From Acidobacteria bacterium 13_1_20CM_3_53_8 (GTDB lineage: Bacteria > Acidobacteriota > Blastocatellia > Pyrinomonadales > Pyrinomonadaceae), in assembly GCA_001920415.1 (NCBI GenBank), contig MNJR01000119.1, forward strand, positions 1 to 43,201: a stretch of DNA of 43,201 nucleotides. The letters run 5' to 3'. Of the stretch, positions 1 to 8,037 are shown one piece after another. Positions within the stretch are counted from its first letter, which is position 1. Every line of letters starts with the position of its first letter. Both the position numbers and the translations under genes were made by a program. The notes beneath the pieces were generated by a model, which worked only from the letters and a program-made list of their open reading frames with translations, did no database searches and was not told the DNA's origin.

Positions 1-75
1 TCCCCTCACTTTTTACTTTTACCTTTTGCCTTTTGCCTTCTTCGCCCGTGTCTCCGCGTCTCCGCGTCCTCTCCT
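1..75. repeat. Heptamer/octamer repeat element, partial at window edge
   Basis: Tandem 7-mers of the AAAAGGY/AAAAGTR family lie next to 8-mers of the GTCTCCGC type. The segment is almost the exact reverse complement of 6118-6186, so it is one arm of the same composite element as the full copy at 6111-6292, cut by the window start. It lies just downstream of the phosphatase gene ending at 97. Confidence 0.85.
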
Positions 76-96
76 CTTTCATCCGCCTTGCTCTTC

Positions 97-1632
97 TTAC
101 ACTCCGATAGCAGCGACCGAGGCCGCTTCGGCCTGTCGCTTGACTATGACTAGTGTGATGTCATCGGCAGCCGCAGTGCCTTCTGCGAATTTTGTGAGCG
201 CCGATTCTATACGGTCGCGTATACCAGAGGCCGATGCGTCCAGATTGCGCGCGACCGCTTCGCTCAATCGAGCCGTGCCGAACTCTTCGCCTTGCGGGTT
301 GTACGCCTCTGAAACTCCGTCTGAATAGATGACCAGCACATCGCCTTCCTGCAACTGTGTGCGCCCTTCCTTATATTGCGCGTTCACAGTGATTCCTAGA
401 GGCAATCCTCCCGAAGCAAGATGCTCGACCGTTCCGGCTGCGTGCAGGCTGGACATCAGAAGCGCTGCGGCAGTTCCCTTTCCCGACACGTCGCCCAGAG
501 CTACTATCAATCGCCCGTCATCTCGCTCTATGAAATCATAATAGTCGCCGCCGATTTCGTAACACGGAAAGCTTATGCCCTGAAGCTCGTAGCCAGCGAC
601 TTGCGGCGGCGCTGTAGGCTGGAAGCGCTGCTGAATTTCACTGGCAAGTTGCAACTCGTGTTCAAGTCGTTCGCGCTCAATCTGCTCTTCCGTAAGCCGC
701 GCGTTCTCGACCCTGATGGCTGCGACACTTGCCAGCGTGGTCAGAACTTTCAAATGATCTTCCGTAAACCTTCCTTCTGCTATGGGCGAGTCCGCGTAGA
801 TGATGCCGAAGACCTTCTCGCCTACCCCCAAAGGGACTGCAAGCACAGAGCGTATGCCTTGCAGCGTCATAGTATGGCTCATTAATCGCTCGTCATGCTG
901 CGCGTCTGCCGTGAGAACGGATTTGCCTTGCCCCACGACCTCTTCCATTATCGTGCGGCTCACGCGTATCTCGCCGACTTCGCCCACGCGGTCACGCAAG
1001 CGAGCCACCCTGACCTTCAACTCCTCTTCCTTGCCCTCGCGCATCATGATTAGGCAGCGATCCGCCGGGACAGACTCAAAGACTAGCGCGACTATCTGCT
1101 GCAATGTCTCGTTCAGCGTGGCCGATGCAAGAAGCGTCACGCCCACCTTGCTTATCAGCGCCAGAAGATCGCCCTGCCTCTCGGCTCGCTTCTGCGGCGC
1201 TTCGCGGTCTGGCTGAGTGCGCGCGCCTTCTATTTGTTCCAGAAGCCCGGACGTTGTGCGGTCGCTTGAGCTTAAAGCGATTGTAACTTCGGGCACGGGC
1301 GACGAGTCGTGATCCGTAATCATCGTAGCGCCCATAGCGCCCGAATCGTCGTCGAAGACTATCTCTGTCTCGCCAATCTGTATGCGACCACCCGGCGTAA
1401 GAGGGATGGCCGTCTCAACCGGCAAGCCGTTATAAAGCGTCCCGTTTGCCGAACCCAAATCCTGAAGAATGTACTGGTCGCCCTCCTTGCGCACCTCCGC
1501 ATGAACGCGCGACGCAAACGGGTCTGGTATGCACAGGTCGTTACGCGCCGAGCGCCCAATGGTTATACGAAGGCGTCCCAGCGGAAAAGTATCCGGCGAA
1601 CGGTCAGGATATTTGACTATAAGGTCAGGCAT
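97..1632 (-). CDS. FHA-GAF-SpoIIE (PP2C-type) serine phosphatase, internally deleted
   Basis: A signalling protein phosphatase of the RsbU/SpoIIE class with an N-terminal phosphothreonine-binding FHA domain. FHA spans about residues 20-95 (GRSARNDLCIPD, SRVHAEV, LGSANGT), a GAF sensor about 155-310, and the phosphatase about 335-500. The metal-binding aspartates are present in GDYYDF, GDVSGKG, YSDGVSEA and DDITLV. However, the segment normally found between the ALLMSSLHA helix and the GG-PLG strand, which carries the TLFYGVLD and NAGHN strands, is absent: LLMSSLHAAG runs straight into TVEHLASGGLPLGI. About 65 residues are missing in frame, so activity is doubtful. It heads or belongs to a minus-strand cluster of FHA, zinc-ribbon and kinase genes, suggesting it opposes or reads phosphorylation made by the kinase at 3933-5261. 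Family assignment is firm; function of the shortened form is uncertain. Confidence 0.9.
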   Translation of the reverse strand: MPDLIVKYPDRSPDTFPLGRLRITIGRSARNDLCIPDPFASRVHAEVRKEGDQYILQDLGSANGTLYNGLPVETAIPLTPGGRIQIGETEIVFDDDSGAMGATMITDHDSSPVPEVTIALSSSDRTTSGLLEQIEGARTQPDREAPQKRAERQGDLLALISKVGVTLLASATLNETLQQIVALVFESVPADRCLIMMREGKEEELKVRVARLRDRVGEVGEIRVSRTIMEEVVGQGKSVLTADAQHDERLMSHTMTLQGIRSVLAVPLGVGEKVFGIIYADSPIAEGRFTEDHLKVLTTLASVAAIRVENARLTEEQIERERLEHELQLASEIQQRFQPTAPPQVAGYELQGISFPCYEIGGDYYDFIERDDGRLIVALGDVSGKGTAAALLMSSLHAAGTVEHLASGGLPLGITVNAQYKEGRTQLQEGDVLVIYSDGVSEAYNPQGEEFGTARLSEAVARNLDASASGIRDRIESALTKFAEGTAAADDITLVIVKRQAEAASVAAIGV

Positions 1633-1638
1633 AAAAGG

Positions 1639-1756
1639 AAGTCTGGAGTCTGGAGTCCGGTTGATTTTGGATTTTAGATTTGCGATTGGAAGAAGCGGAG
1701 TGCTTTTAAATCTAAAATCTAAAATCCAAAATCGAAAATCCCCAGACTCCAGACTT
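1639..1756. repeat. Nested heptamer hairpin element
   Basis: The outer arms are AGTCTGG 7-mers (left 1639-1660) and their complement (right about 1738-1756). Nested inside are arms of AAAATCN 7-mers. The apical part is GATTGGAAGAAGCGGAG followed by TGCTTTTAAATC, nearly the same as in the element at 13823-13949. It fills the gap between two minus-strand genes. Confidence 0.88.
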
Positions 1757-1761
1757 TTCCG

Positions 1762-2847
1762 TCATCGTTGATTTCTCCGTCGGTCGTACTCGTGCCCAAG
1801 GCGTTCGGCGTATTGCGCTGCTTCTGCGCGGTGCGCGCCTCTCTGCGCGAGTTGAAAATATTGCAGCGCGGCTACAAGCTCTGCGCGTTGCAAAGTGCGC
1901 GGGTCGTGCCCTTCGACCAGATTTAAGCCCAGATAATAATATGCGTCAGGATTGCTCTGCGCCGCAACGCGAAACTCCGCGATTGCAGCCTGACGATTCT
2001 GCCCCCATAACTCTACGCCACGCTTGTAATGGTCTGCTGCGACTGCCGCAGCGGGCTGCGCGTTCGTACGCGGCTGCTCGGCGGCTGCGCGCAGCGTTGC
2101 GTTCGAGTTCGATGCTGCATCCTCTTCAGATAAGTGGTTGCGCGAAGCGCGCTCATTCGCTGTACGCTCCGCAGAAGGCTCTGGCCTTGCAACCGATGGC
2201 TGAGGCGCTACCGATTGTGCTGTGCTTGCGCCCTCAGTGCCATTAACGCGCGCAATCTCTCCTGAACTCCCATTCGTCTCGGCTGGCGCGTTCGCGGAAG
2301 ATTTCGACTCGGAAGACGCACGGTTGCGCGCCAGTATGTAGATGAGGACTCCACCAGCAAGCGCAACAAGCAGAAGCGCGGCGACTGCTATGGGCCAAAC
2401 CTTGCGCGTGCGTTCTCGCTTTTGCGCGGGCGGCAGTGCTGCTGCCGGAACGTCCGGCGCTTGCGTAGATGCAATGGTCGGAGCAACAAGTCTTGATGTA
2501 GTGAGCGGAGAACTTTCCGAAGCCGCATGCGACGTAGGAATCGAGATGTATCCGGGCGACCCGGAATCTTGCTTCTCAGGCGCGCGTGAATCTTGCCCCT
2601 CTTTTAGCAGCCTTTCGATCTCCGCGTGCGCTACGCGGCTGGTATCGGGCGACGGTCTGCGTGGGTCGTCCGGCGGCAGGCCGTCCGTGCTTCTGCTCTC
2701 ACCTGTGAGCGGAACCGTCTGCGCTATTGGAGAGACCGAGAGATCGCTTACGCCTGCGCCATCGCGCCGCAGAGGCGTGCCGCAAAGACGACAGAAACGC
2801 GCCTCCTGGGGCGAAGATGCTCCGCAGTTTGGACAAACTTGCGCCAT
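1762..2847 (-). CDS. Zinc-ribbon, single-pass membrane protein with TPR-like C-terminus
   Basis: A two-Cys-pair zinc ribbon occupies the N-terminus (C5, C8, C19, C22 in CPNC and CRLC). A long Ser/Pro/Glu-rich linker follows, then one transmembrane helix near residues 150-172 and a low-complexity Ala/Asn/Ser stretch. The C-terminal helical segment (YKRGVELWGQNRQAAIAEF, YYYLGLNLVEG, ALQYFQLAQRGAHRAEA) resembles TPR/Sel1 repeats. The zinc ribbon would face the cytoplasm and the repeats the periplasm. The same type of ribbon occurs in the kinase and FHA proteins of this cluster, so a scaffold role in the same signalling pathway is plausible, but I know no specific function. It lies 39 bases downstream of the RDD gene. 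Confidence 0.85.
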   Translation of the reverse strand: MAQVCPNCGASSPQEARFCRLCGTPLRRDGAGVSDLSVSPIAQTVPLTGESRSTDGLPPDDPRRPSPDTSRVAHAEIERLLKEGQDSRAPEKQDSGSPGYISIPTSHAASESSPLTTSRLVAPTIASTQAPDVPAAALPPAQKRERTRKVWPIAVAALLLVALAGGVLIYILARNRASSESKSSANAPAETNGSSGEIARVNGTEGASTAQSVAPQPSVARPEPSAERTANERASRNHLSEEDAASNSNATLRAAAEQPRTNAQPAAAVAADHYKRGVELWGQNRQAAIAEFRVAAQSNPDAYYYLGLNLVEGHDPRTLQRAELVAALQYFQLAQRGAHRAEAAQYAERLGHEYDRRRNQR

Positions 2848-2886
2848 TGATTCTCTCTTCTACCTTCGCTCGCCTACAGGGGGATT

Positions 2887-3402
2887 TCAACGGACGCGTG
2901 CGCGGCGCGCCTCTTCCCTTACCACCACTGTCCCGGCTATGAAGTCATGCAGCCCGCGCCCCTGCTGGTTGAAGGCCGCTACGATAAACCCAAGTCCGAG
3001 TGTGAGGAATGAAAGAGTGTAGCCTATAAGATGTCTGACAAGCACGCGGACTATTCCAGCGCGCTCTCCATTCTTGCGCTCTATGCGCAACCCTGTAGCC
3101 CACTTTCCTATTGATTGGCCGCGCCACATAGGAAGCAGCAGCAAGTCAACTACGGCCACAGCCGCAGCAATCACCAGCCCAGTAGTCTCCGTAGTGTCGC
3201 CAGCCGAGCGCGTGCCGCCACCGAACAGGCGCGCCGCCAGCGTCATGAAAGCAACGATGCCGACCAGCACTATGTAGTCAACGAGAAACGCTCCACAACG
3301 CAAAGAGAATGGCGCGCGAAAGCGCTCGACGTGCGCAAGCGAATGCGCACGCGCGTTCGCGTGTGTATCAACCAGAGTTGCTCGTTCAATATTCGCGGCC
3401 AT
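2887..3402 (-). CDS. RDD family membrane protein
   Basis: Matches the RDD family: an Arg and Asp in the first helix (FSLRCGAFLVDYIVL), a second helix around residues 75-95, then the conserved IGKWATGLRI motif and a final helical hairpin ending in LHDFIAGTVVV. Length (171 residues) is typical. RDD proteins are integral membrane proteins of mostly unknown function, some implicated in ion exchange. About 30 polar residues precede the first helix. The start at 3402 is only a few bases from the repeat element 3409-3508, so its leader overlaps that hairpin. It sits in the FHA/kinase cluster and probably shares its transcript. Confidence 0.9.
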   Translation of the reverse strand: MAANIERATLVDTHANARAHSLAHVERFRAPFSLRCGAFLVDYIVLVGIVAFMTLAARLFGGGTRSAGDTTETTGLVIAAAVAVVDLLLLPMWRGQSIGKWATGLRIERKNGERAGIVRVLVRHLIGYTLSFLTLGLGFIVAAFNQQGRGLHDFIAGTVVVREEARRARVR

Positions 3403-3408
3403 AAAAGA

Positions 3409-3508
3409 CAGTTTTCAGTTTTTAGTTTTCAGTTTTCAGTTCGTATTTTTAAGTTTTCAGAAAGAAGCGAACCGGCTTTTAACTTAAAACTGAAAACTAA
3501 AAACTGTT
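3409..3508. repeat. Heptamer hairpin element, CAGTTTT family
   Basis: Left arm of CAGTTTT 7-mers and right arm of AAAACTG 7-mers, separated by an apical segment with GAAAGAAGCGAACCGG then CTTTTAACTTAAAAC. It lies between the RDD gene and the FHA segment, overlapping their flanks by almost nothing. Confidence 0.9.
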
Positions 3509-3510
3509 CT

Positions 3511-4071
3511 TCATCCTATGAGAAAATGTAGCATCGTTTCGCCCAGGCGAAGCTTGTCGCCGTTCTCAAGGACGCGCGGTTGATGCGGCGCTAGGCGCAC
3601 GGTGTCGTTGTCGCGTCCCAAGACAACCGTGCCGTTTACGCTCCCAAGGTCTTCTATAAGGAAGGTCTCGCCCTTGCGCCAGATTCGCGCGTGTTTTCGG
3701 GAAACTTTCGTTTCTAGATCGAAATTTGAAAGATCAACTTCGGGAAAAATGTTCGAGTTCGGGTCTGTTCTCCCGATTAGATTGCTCTCCTTCTGCAAGA
3801 CGAACGAAGAATCAAGCTCTGTGGTTCCCGCGACCACAAGCTTTGCTGTCGCGCGCGCAGCACGCAATGGCTCGCTTGCGCCTATAAGGGGCTGGCGCTG
3901 TCCGCAGTGCGCGCAGAATAGATCATCAGCAGCTATGCGCCCACCGCAGAAACCGCAGTAGACCATCTCGACCTGCACGGTTTCACTTGCGCCCACCTGG
4001 CCTGACACAACTCCGTATGTGACTTCGCCTGTGCGAATTTTTTCGGCGTGGCTGGCGAGCACCGCGCGCAT
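3511..4071 (-). CDS. Zinc-ribbon plus FHA domain protein, probably the detached C-terminus of the adjacent kinase
   Basis: The reading frame holds a second zinc ribbon (YCGFCG and FCAHCG, about residues 38-58) and a C-terminal FHA domain (LIGRTDPNSNIFPEVDLS, KVSRKHARIWR, DLGSVNGTVV). Its first residues, MRAVLASHAEKI, and the codons before them (SAAE) are the usual end of a Ser/Thr kinase domain. They overlap the 3' end of the kinase frame at 3933-5261 in another frame. I infer that the ancestral gene encoded zinc ribbon-kinase-zinc ribbon-FHA from 5261 to 3511 and that a frame-changing deletion near 4080-4110 split it. Whether the FHA part is translated on its own from the ATG at 4071 is unknown. 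FHA domains bind phosphothreonine peptides, often on the partner kinase. Confidence 0.8.
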   Translation of the reverse strand: MRAVLASHAEKIRTGEVTYGVVSGQVGASETVQVEMVYCGFCGGRIAADDLFCAHCGQRQPLIGASEPLRAARATAKLVVAGTTELDSSFVLQKESNLIGRTDPNSNIFPEVDLSNFDLETKVSRKHARIWRKGETFLIEDLGSVNGTVVLGRDNDTVRLAPHQPRVLENGDKLRLGETMLHFLIG

Positions 4072-5261
4072 CTCTGCGGCAGAGCGGTCTCCGATGAGAT
4101 GGTCGGATTGATCTGACGCGGGCGCGGGTTTTTTGCAAAGTCGAAAATCAGCAGCGGATTATCCTGCGGGTCTGCGCCGGTCAGAAGATGGAACATCGTA
4201 GCGCCCAGACTGTAGATGTCTGAACGCGGTTCGACCTTGCCGCTGAAAAGCTCCGGCGGCGCATAGCCCATAGTGCCCACAGCCGTCACGCCCTTCTCCT
4301 GCTTGGCAACGGTGCGCGCGATTCCGAAGTCAATCAGCATGACGCGCCCTGTATTGCCATCAATCATCAGGTTCGCGGGCTTCAAATCGCGATAGATGAT
4401 CGGCGTGGGCTTGCGATTGTGCAGGTAGTCGAGCACGTCTGCGACCTGCGTGGCCCAATCCGTCACAGTCTTTTCGTCAATCCGTCCGGTCTGCGAGTTC
4501 CTGAGCCGCGACGCTATGTCGCCGCCCGAAATGTATTTCATGACGAGGTAGAAACGCCCCGCGTTATCGTCATAGAAATAGTCGTAGATGGTCGGAATCG
4601 AAGGATGCTCAAGCTCCGAGAGAATTACGGACTCGCGCTTGAAATCGTTTATGGCCTTCTCGTGCTGCGACTCGTCAATGTGCGATTCGATCATCTCCTT
4701 GACGGCGCGCGCAGCGTCGCCCAAGTTTCTATCTTTCGCAAGGTAGACGGCGCCCATGCCGCCGCCGCCGATTCTCCTGGCTATCTCGTAGCGCCCGTTC
4801 AAAACGGTGCCGGACTCCAACTGCTTCGCAGAAGAAGGAGCGCGGCCTCCTGTCGAACCCGCTTTCACAGTAGGCTGTGCTGGCTGCTCTTCCCCTATCT
4901 CGCCCGTCTGGTGCGCGCCATCCGGCGCATGAGTCACTGCAAGTTCATTGGATTGCTGCGCAGGCTCGGCGGCTTCGCCAGCTTCATCGCCCTCGTAATC
5001 ATGTAGGGTTGACTCGCCGTTTATCTCTTCAGATGACCGGGCGGGTTCGCTCGCTTTCAACTCTTCCGGCGGCTCCGTCAGAGTTTCGCCAAGGTCGGCT
5101 GCTTGAATACGGCTTGCAATGTTGTCGGACATTGTGATGTCGTCACTTCTGCGCCTCTGCGCTGCGCCACATAAGCCGCAGAAAGGGTCAGACGGGCTGA
5201 TCTTTGTACCGCACTCGTGGCACAAACCCGTCTCTCCCGATGATCTCTCGTCGAGCATCAT
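3933..5261 (-). CDS. Zinc-ribbon Ser/Thr protein kinase, frame-disrupted at the end of the kinase domain
   Basis: A Hanks-type kinase with an N-terminal zinc ribbon (C14, C17, C28, C31) and a Glu/Ala-rich linker of about 110 residues. Kinase landmarks in order are GGGGMGAVY (P-loop), AVKE (lysine), YRDLKPANLM (YRD in place of HRD), DFGIAR, GTMGYAPPE and SDIYSLG. After RPRQINPTIS the frame departs from the family and ends in an unrelated Cys/Arg-rich tail. The expected subdomain XI segment, about 20 residues, is missing and the family-like sequence resumes in the frame of 3511-4071. There is no transmembrane segment, so it would be cytoplasmic. It is separated from the FHA gene at 5364 by a repeat hairpin. 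Identity is clear; the disrupted C-lobe makes activity uncertain. An assembly or base-calling gap is an alternative. Confidence 0.88.
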   Translation of the reverse strand: MMLDERSSGETGLCHECGTKISPSDPFCGLCGAAQRRRSDDITMSDNIASRIQAADLGETLTEPPEELKASEPARSSEEINGESTLHDYEGDEAGEAAEPAQQSNELAVTHAPDGAHQTGEIGEEQPAQPTVKAGSTGGRAPSSAKQLESGTVLNGRYEIARRIGGGGMGAVYLAKDRNLGDAARAVKEMIESHIDESQHEKAINDFKRESVILSELEHPSIPTIYDYFYDDNAGRFYLVMKYISGGDIASRLRNSQTGRIDEKTVTDWATQVADVLDYLHNRKPTPIIYRDLKPANLMIDGNTGRVMLIDFGIARTVAKQEKGVTAVGTMGYAPPELFSGKVEPRSDIYSLGATMFHLLTGADPQDNPLLIFDFAKNPRPRQINPTISSETALPQRCARCSPATPKKFAQAKSHTELCQARWAQVKPCRSRWSTAVSAVGA

Positions 5262-5268
5262 AAACTAA

Positions 5269-5369
5269 GGCAAAAGTAAAAAGGTAAAAGGCAAAAGGCA
5301 GGACAAAAGCATTTTAATTAAGAATGGTTTCAGCCGCACTTTTGCCTTTTGCCTTTTTACTTTTTACTT
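5269..5369. repeat. Heptamer hairpin element, AAAAGGC family
   Basis: Tandem AAAAGGY/AAAAGTR 7-mers form the left arm and TTTTGCC/TTTTTAC units the right arm. The apical part is CAAAAGCATTTTAATTAAG. The right end overlaps the stop codon of the FHA gene (5364-5366), so that gene ends inside the repeat. Confidence 0.9.
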
Positions 5370-5972
5370 AACAACGTGGAACCGCAGAAAAGTTTTTCCA
5401 ACGATGATCTCGTCGCCATCTCTGAGCGGCTGGCGATCGCCCGGTAAAAGCCTACGCCCGCGATTTATAAAAGTTCCATTCGTGGAACCAAGGTCTTCAA
5501 TGAAATACTGCCCGTTGCGCCGCATGATTCGCGCATGACGGCGCGAGACCTTAGCCTCTGGATCGTCCGCGTCCAGATCAACGTCTGGAAAGATTCCGCC
5601 GTCGGCATCCCAACGGCCTATCTGCGACTCATCTTCGCTCAAAGGAAACTGCTTGCCCGCAGAGCGACCGCGCTCGATTATGAGGCGTGCGTGCGCGCCC
5701 TCCATCAAATTTATAGAGCCGGAGGATGCCGCGAAAGCAGGAGCAGCAGCAGCCTGGCGCGCAACCGTGACGGAATCTTGCTGGGCAGCGCGAGCCGGCA
5801 CTTCTACGCGCTCCGGCTGGCCTGATAGGCCGCCAGCGCCCCCGTTAGTTTGCGCGCCCGCCGAATCCTGCTGTTGCGCCGCCGCCGCAGCCGTACGAAG
5901 CGGCCCGCCGCACTCGTCGCAGTATTGCGAGCCGTCTAGATTCTCCGTGTTGCACCTCTCGCAAATTGTCAT
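5364..5972 (-). CDS. Zinc-ribbon FHA domain protein
   Basis: An N-terminal zinc ribbon (CERC and CDEC, residues 4-21) leads, through an Ala/Gln-rich linker, to an FHA domain from about residue 95 to the end. Landmarks are RGRSAGKQFPL, SQIGRWDADGGIFPDVDL, VSRRHARIM and DLGSTNGTFINRG. It closely resembles the detached tail at 3511-4071, suggesting a duplication. The FHA domain should recognise phosphothreonine on partners, probably the neighbouring kinase. The final codons and stop are embedded in the repeat element 5269-5369. It is the first gene of the minus-strand cluster and is divergent from the efflux operon starting at 6508. Confidence 0.92.
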   Translation of the reverse strand: MTICERCNTENLDGSQYCDECGGPLRTAAAAAQQQDSAGAQTNGGAGGLSGQPERVEVPARAAQQDSVTVARQAAAAPAFAASSGSINLMEGAHARLIIERGRSAGKQFPLSEDESQIGRWDADGGIFPDVDLDADDPEAKVSRRHARIMRRNGQYFIEDLGSTNGTFINRGRRLLPGDRQPLRDGDEIIVGKTFLRFHVVK

Positions 5973-6110
5973 AAGAAATTTCCTCTCGGCATTGGACGCG
6001 ATGTGGGAGTGTCGCCAGCGCGATGCCGCTCAAGTAGGTGCCAGCGCCACCGACCGAGAAACCTCTCGCATTGTAGCGCGAAACGAGCGAGGCTGAAAAG
6101 CTAAGGATGA

Positions 6111-6292
6111 AAGAAGGGACGCGGAGACGCGGAGACGCGGGCGAAGAAGGCAAAAGGCAAAAGGTAAAAGGTAAAAGTGAGGGGAAGCCAATCTTTTTAT
6201 TAAATCCGGTTTCATCCTTCCTTTTGCCTTTTACCTTTTGCCTTTTTACTTTCTTCTTTCGCCGTGTCCCCGCGTCTCCGCGTCTCTTTTCA
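6111..6292. repeat. Composite octamer/heptamer nested hairpin element
   Basis: Outer arms are tandem GACGCGGA 8-mers (left) and their complement (right). Inside are AAAAGGC/AAAAGGT 7-mer arms, and the apical loop contains AATCTTTTTATTAAATCC. The left half is nearly identical to the reverse complement of 1-75. It occupies the divergent intergenic region between the signalling cluster and the efflux operon. Short open frames read through it, giving RRGDAGTR-like and SPRLRV-like peptides, but these are repeat translations, not genes. Confidence 0.92.
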
Positions 6293-6389
6293 TCGGACAA
6301 CTTGCGCTTGCTTCCGCGCTTCTAAATACTTGCACCCGACTGCTAGTGAATCCGGCCTGGGCACATATCCTGAAACCGTCAACCCCTTT

Positions 6390-6419
6390 TTGACGTAAAA
6401 GCTACTCTGGCATGAATAT
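6390..6419 (+). promoter_or_regulatory. Candidate promoter for the MacA-like operon
   Basis: TTGACG at 6390-6395 is followed, 17-18 bases later, by TGAATAT (6413-6419), a modest -10 match. A GCGCGC-TGT-GCGCGC hairpin followed by TTTT lies at 6423-6441, so the predicted transcript would start at or in a terminator-like stem. This is inference from consensus only. Confidence 0.35.
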
Positions 6420-6507
6420 GCCGCGCGCTGTGCGCGCTTTTCATGAGAGTTTTGTTGTTCTACGCCGGGTTAAATTTTCACCTCCCCGAAGAAGGAAGTA
6501 AACGAAG

Positions 6508-8037
6508 ATGGCTTTGAGCCGCAAGAAAAAGATTATCATAGGGGTGGCCGCCGTGGCCGTCCTCGGACTTATCATTATCATCAGCGTCTTCGCCAGCCGC
6601 AAAGACGAGCCAGAGGTCACGACCGTGACCATAACAAAGCGGCCAGAGCTTCGCCAGACTGTCACGGCATCAGGCGAGATACGACCCGTTCGCTTCATCA
6701 AGCTGACGAGCGAAGTGCCCGGTCGCATAGAAGAGATTTACGTCAATCCAGGCGACGTTGTGAACGTAGGCAAACCGCTCGTTCGCATTGACCCGACGCA
6801 GTTGCAGTCTAGCCAGGAGGCGCAGTACGCAGCCGTTCAGGCTTCCATCAGCGACGTGCAGAACGCGCGCTCTCAGGTCGCGTCTGCCCAGCAGTCTCTA
6901 GCCGCTACGGAAGTGGGCGTTCAGTCCGCACGCCAGCAGGTCATAGCTTCACAGACCAATGTTGACCGCGCGCAGGTTGATTTGAACACGGCCAAGCGCG
7001 AGCTTGATCGCGCAACGCAGCTTGTAGAGTCCGGCGTCATCTCGCGCTCGGATTACGACGCAGCGCGCGACCATTACGAGCAGGCGCGCGTAGGATTGAA
7101 GACCGCTCAGGCGAATCTTGAAGTTCAGAAGCGTGCTGTGGACGAGGCCATTGCTCGCGCCAATCAGCAGCGACAGGCTGTCAAGAGCGCTCAGGTCAGC
7201 GTGAACACAAGCGAGCAGCGCGCCAGTCAACAGCAAGCTCTGTTGCGCGGCCAGACCAGCCAGCGTAATAAATCGCTGACGCTCTCGCCGCTAAACGGCG
7301 TCGTCGCAGACATCCCGACTCGCGTGGGTGAATTCGCCGTCGCAGGTCTCTCGACCACGCCGCTCATGACCATAGCGGACATGTCAACGATTAATGTTGA
7401 AGTGAACGTTGACGAGACAGAGATTGCGAACGTAGCTGAAGGTCAGCCTGTGAAAGTGAAAGTGGACGCGTTTCCAGACCGCGAGATTGAGGGAACTGTG
7501 ACGCAGAAGAACCCGCTTGCCATAGCCAAGTCCGACACTCAGGGCGGTCTATCGAACCGCGTCAACGTTCAAGAGGCCAAAGAGTTCAAAGTTGTAATCG
7601 AATTGAAGCAGATGCCGGACGAAGTGCGACAGGCTCTGCGTCCGGGCATGAGTGCAACCGCGACGGTAACGACGAAAGTTAAAACGGACGTAATCGCAGT
7701 TCCCTTGCAAGCCATAGTTGAAAGAAATCCTACGCCGTCTGCATCGCCATCTGCTAGCGTTGCCGGGAGCGTGCCGCAGCCTTCGCCCGTAGGCGAGCAC
7801 CCGCGCGAAATCAAAGGCGTTTACGTTTTGCAGGGTAATAAAGTAAAGTTCGTAGAGGTCACGACCGGCATCACCGGCGAATCTGACATAGAGATAACGA
7901 GCGGGCTTGAACCGAACATGGAAGTCATCACAGGCCCCAGCCGCATTCTCAAGACGCTCAAGGAAAGCCAGACCGTGAAGAAGCAGACGCGCAAGCCTGG
8001 AGACTCTAACTCCAACACTAGCGGGGGCGCACAATGA
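6508..8037 (+). CDS. MacA/HlyD-type periplasmic adaptor subunit of an ABC exporter
   Basis: A membrane-fusion protein that would link an inner-membrane MacB-type ABC transporter to an outer-membrane channel. An uncleaved membrane anchor spans about residues 8-28. A first lipoyl half follows near 60-95 ([19 protein letters not shown]), then a long Gln/Ala-rich coiled-coil hairpin at about 95-250, the second lipoyl half ([11 protein letters not shown]) and a beta-barrel region to about 400. The C-terminus is rich in Ser, Asn and Gly. Length (509) is longer than E. coli MacA mainly because of the hairpin and a Pro/Ser-rich insert near residue 410. The stop overlaps the ATPase start as ATGA (8034-8037), indicating translational coupling. 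The substrate cannot be inferred. Confidence 0.93.
   Translation: MALSRKKKIIIGVAAVAVLGLIIIISVFASRKDEPEVTTVTITKRPELRQTVTASGEIRPVRFIKLTSEVPGRIEEIYVNPGDVVNVGKPLVRIDPTQLQSSQEAQYAAVQASISDVQNARSQVASAQQSLAATEVGVQSARQQVIASQTNVDRAQVDLNTAKRELDRATQLVESGVISRSDYDAARDHYEQARVGLKTAQANLEVQKRAVDEAIARANQQRQAVKSAQVSVNTSEQRASQQQALLRGQTSQRNKSLTLSPLNGVVADIPTRVGEFAVAGLSTTPLMTIADMSTINVEVNVDETEIANVAEGQPVKVKVDAFPDREIEGTVTQKNPLAIAKSDTQGGLSNRVNVQEAKEFKVVIELKQMPDEVRQALRPGMSATATVTTKVKTDVIAVPLQAIVERNPTPSASPSASVAGSVPQPSPVGEHPREIKGVYVLQGNKVKFVEVTTGITGESDIEITSGLEPNMEVITGPSRILKTLKESQTVKKQTRKPGDSNSNTSGGAQ

Noticed and set aside
2342-3022. Plus-strand open frame of 226 codons opposite the zinc-ribbon gene
   Set aside because: It is antisense to a gene with clear domains, spans two genes and their gap, and has a composition typical of frame shadows in GC-rich DNA.
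4050-4110. Programmed ribosomal frameshift in the kinase gene
   Set aside because: About 20 conserved residues are missing as well as the frame change, so a deletion explains it better. The only slippery-looking run (A6) lies upstream without a clear stem.
5845-6300. Open frame translating to RRGDAGTR and SPRLRV-like peptides
   Set aside because: It is a read-through of the octamer/heptamer repeat element. Such peptides are commonly over-annotated where these repeats occur.
6408-6423. Sigma-54 promoter (TGGCATGAATATGC)
   Set aside because: The GG to GC spacing is one base short of the -24/-12 consensus.
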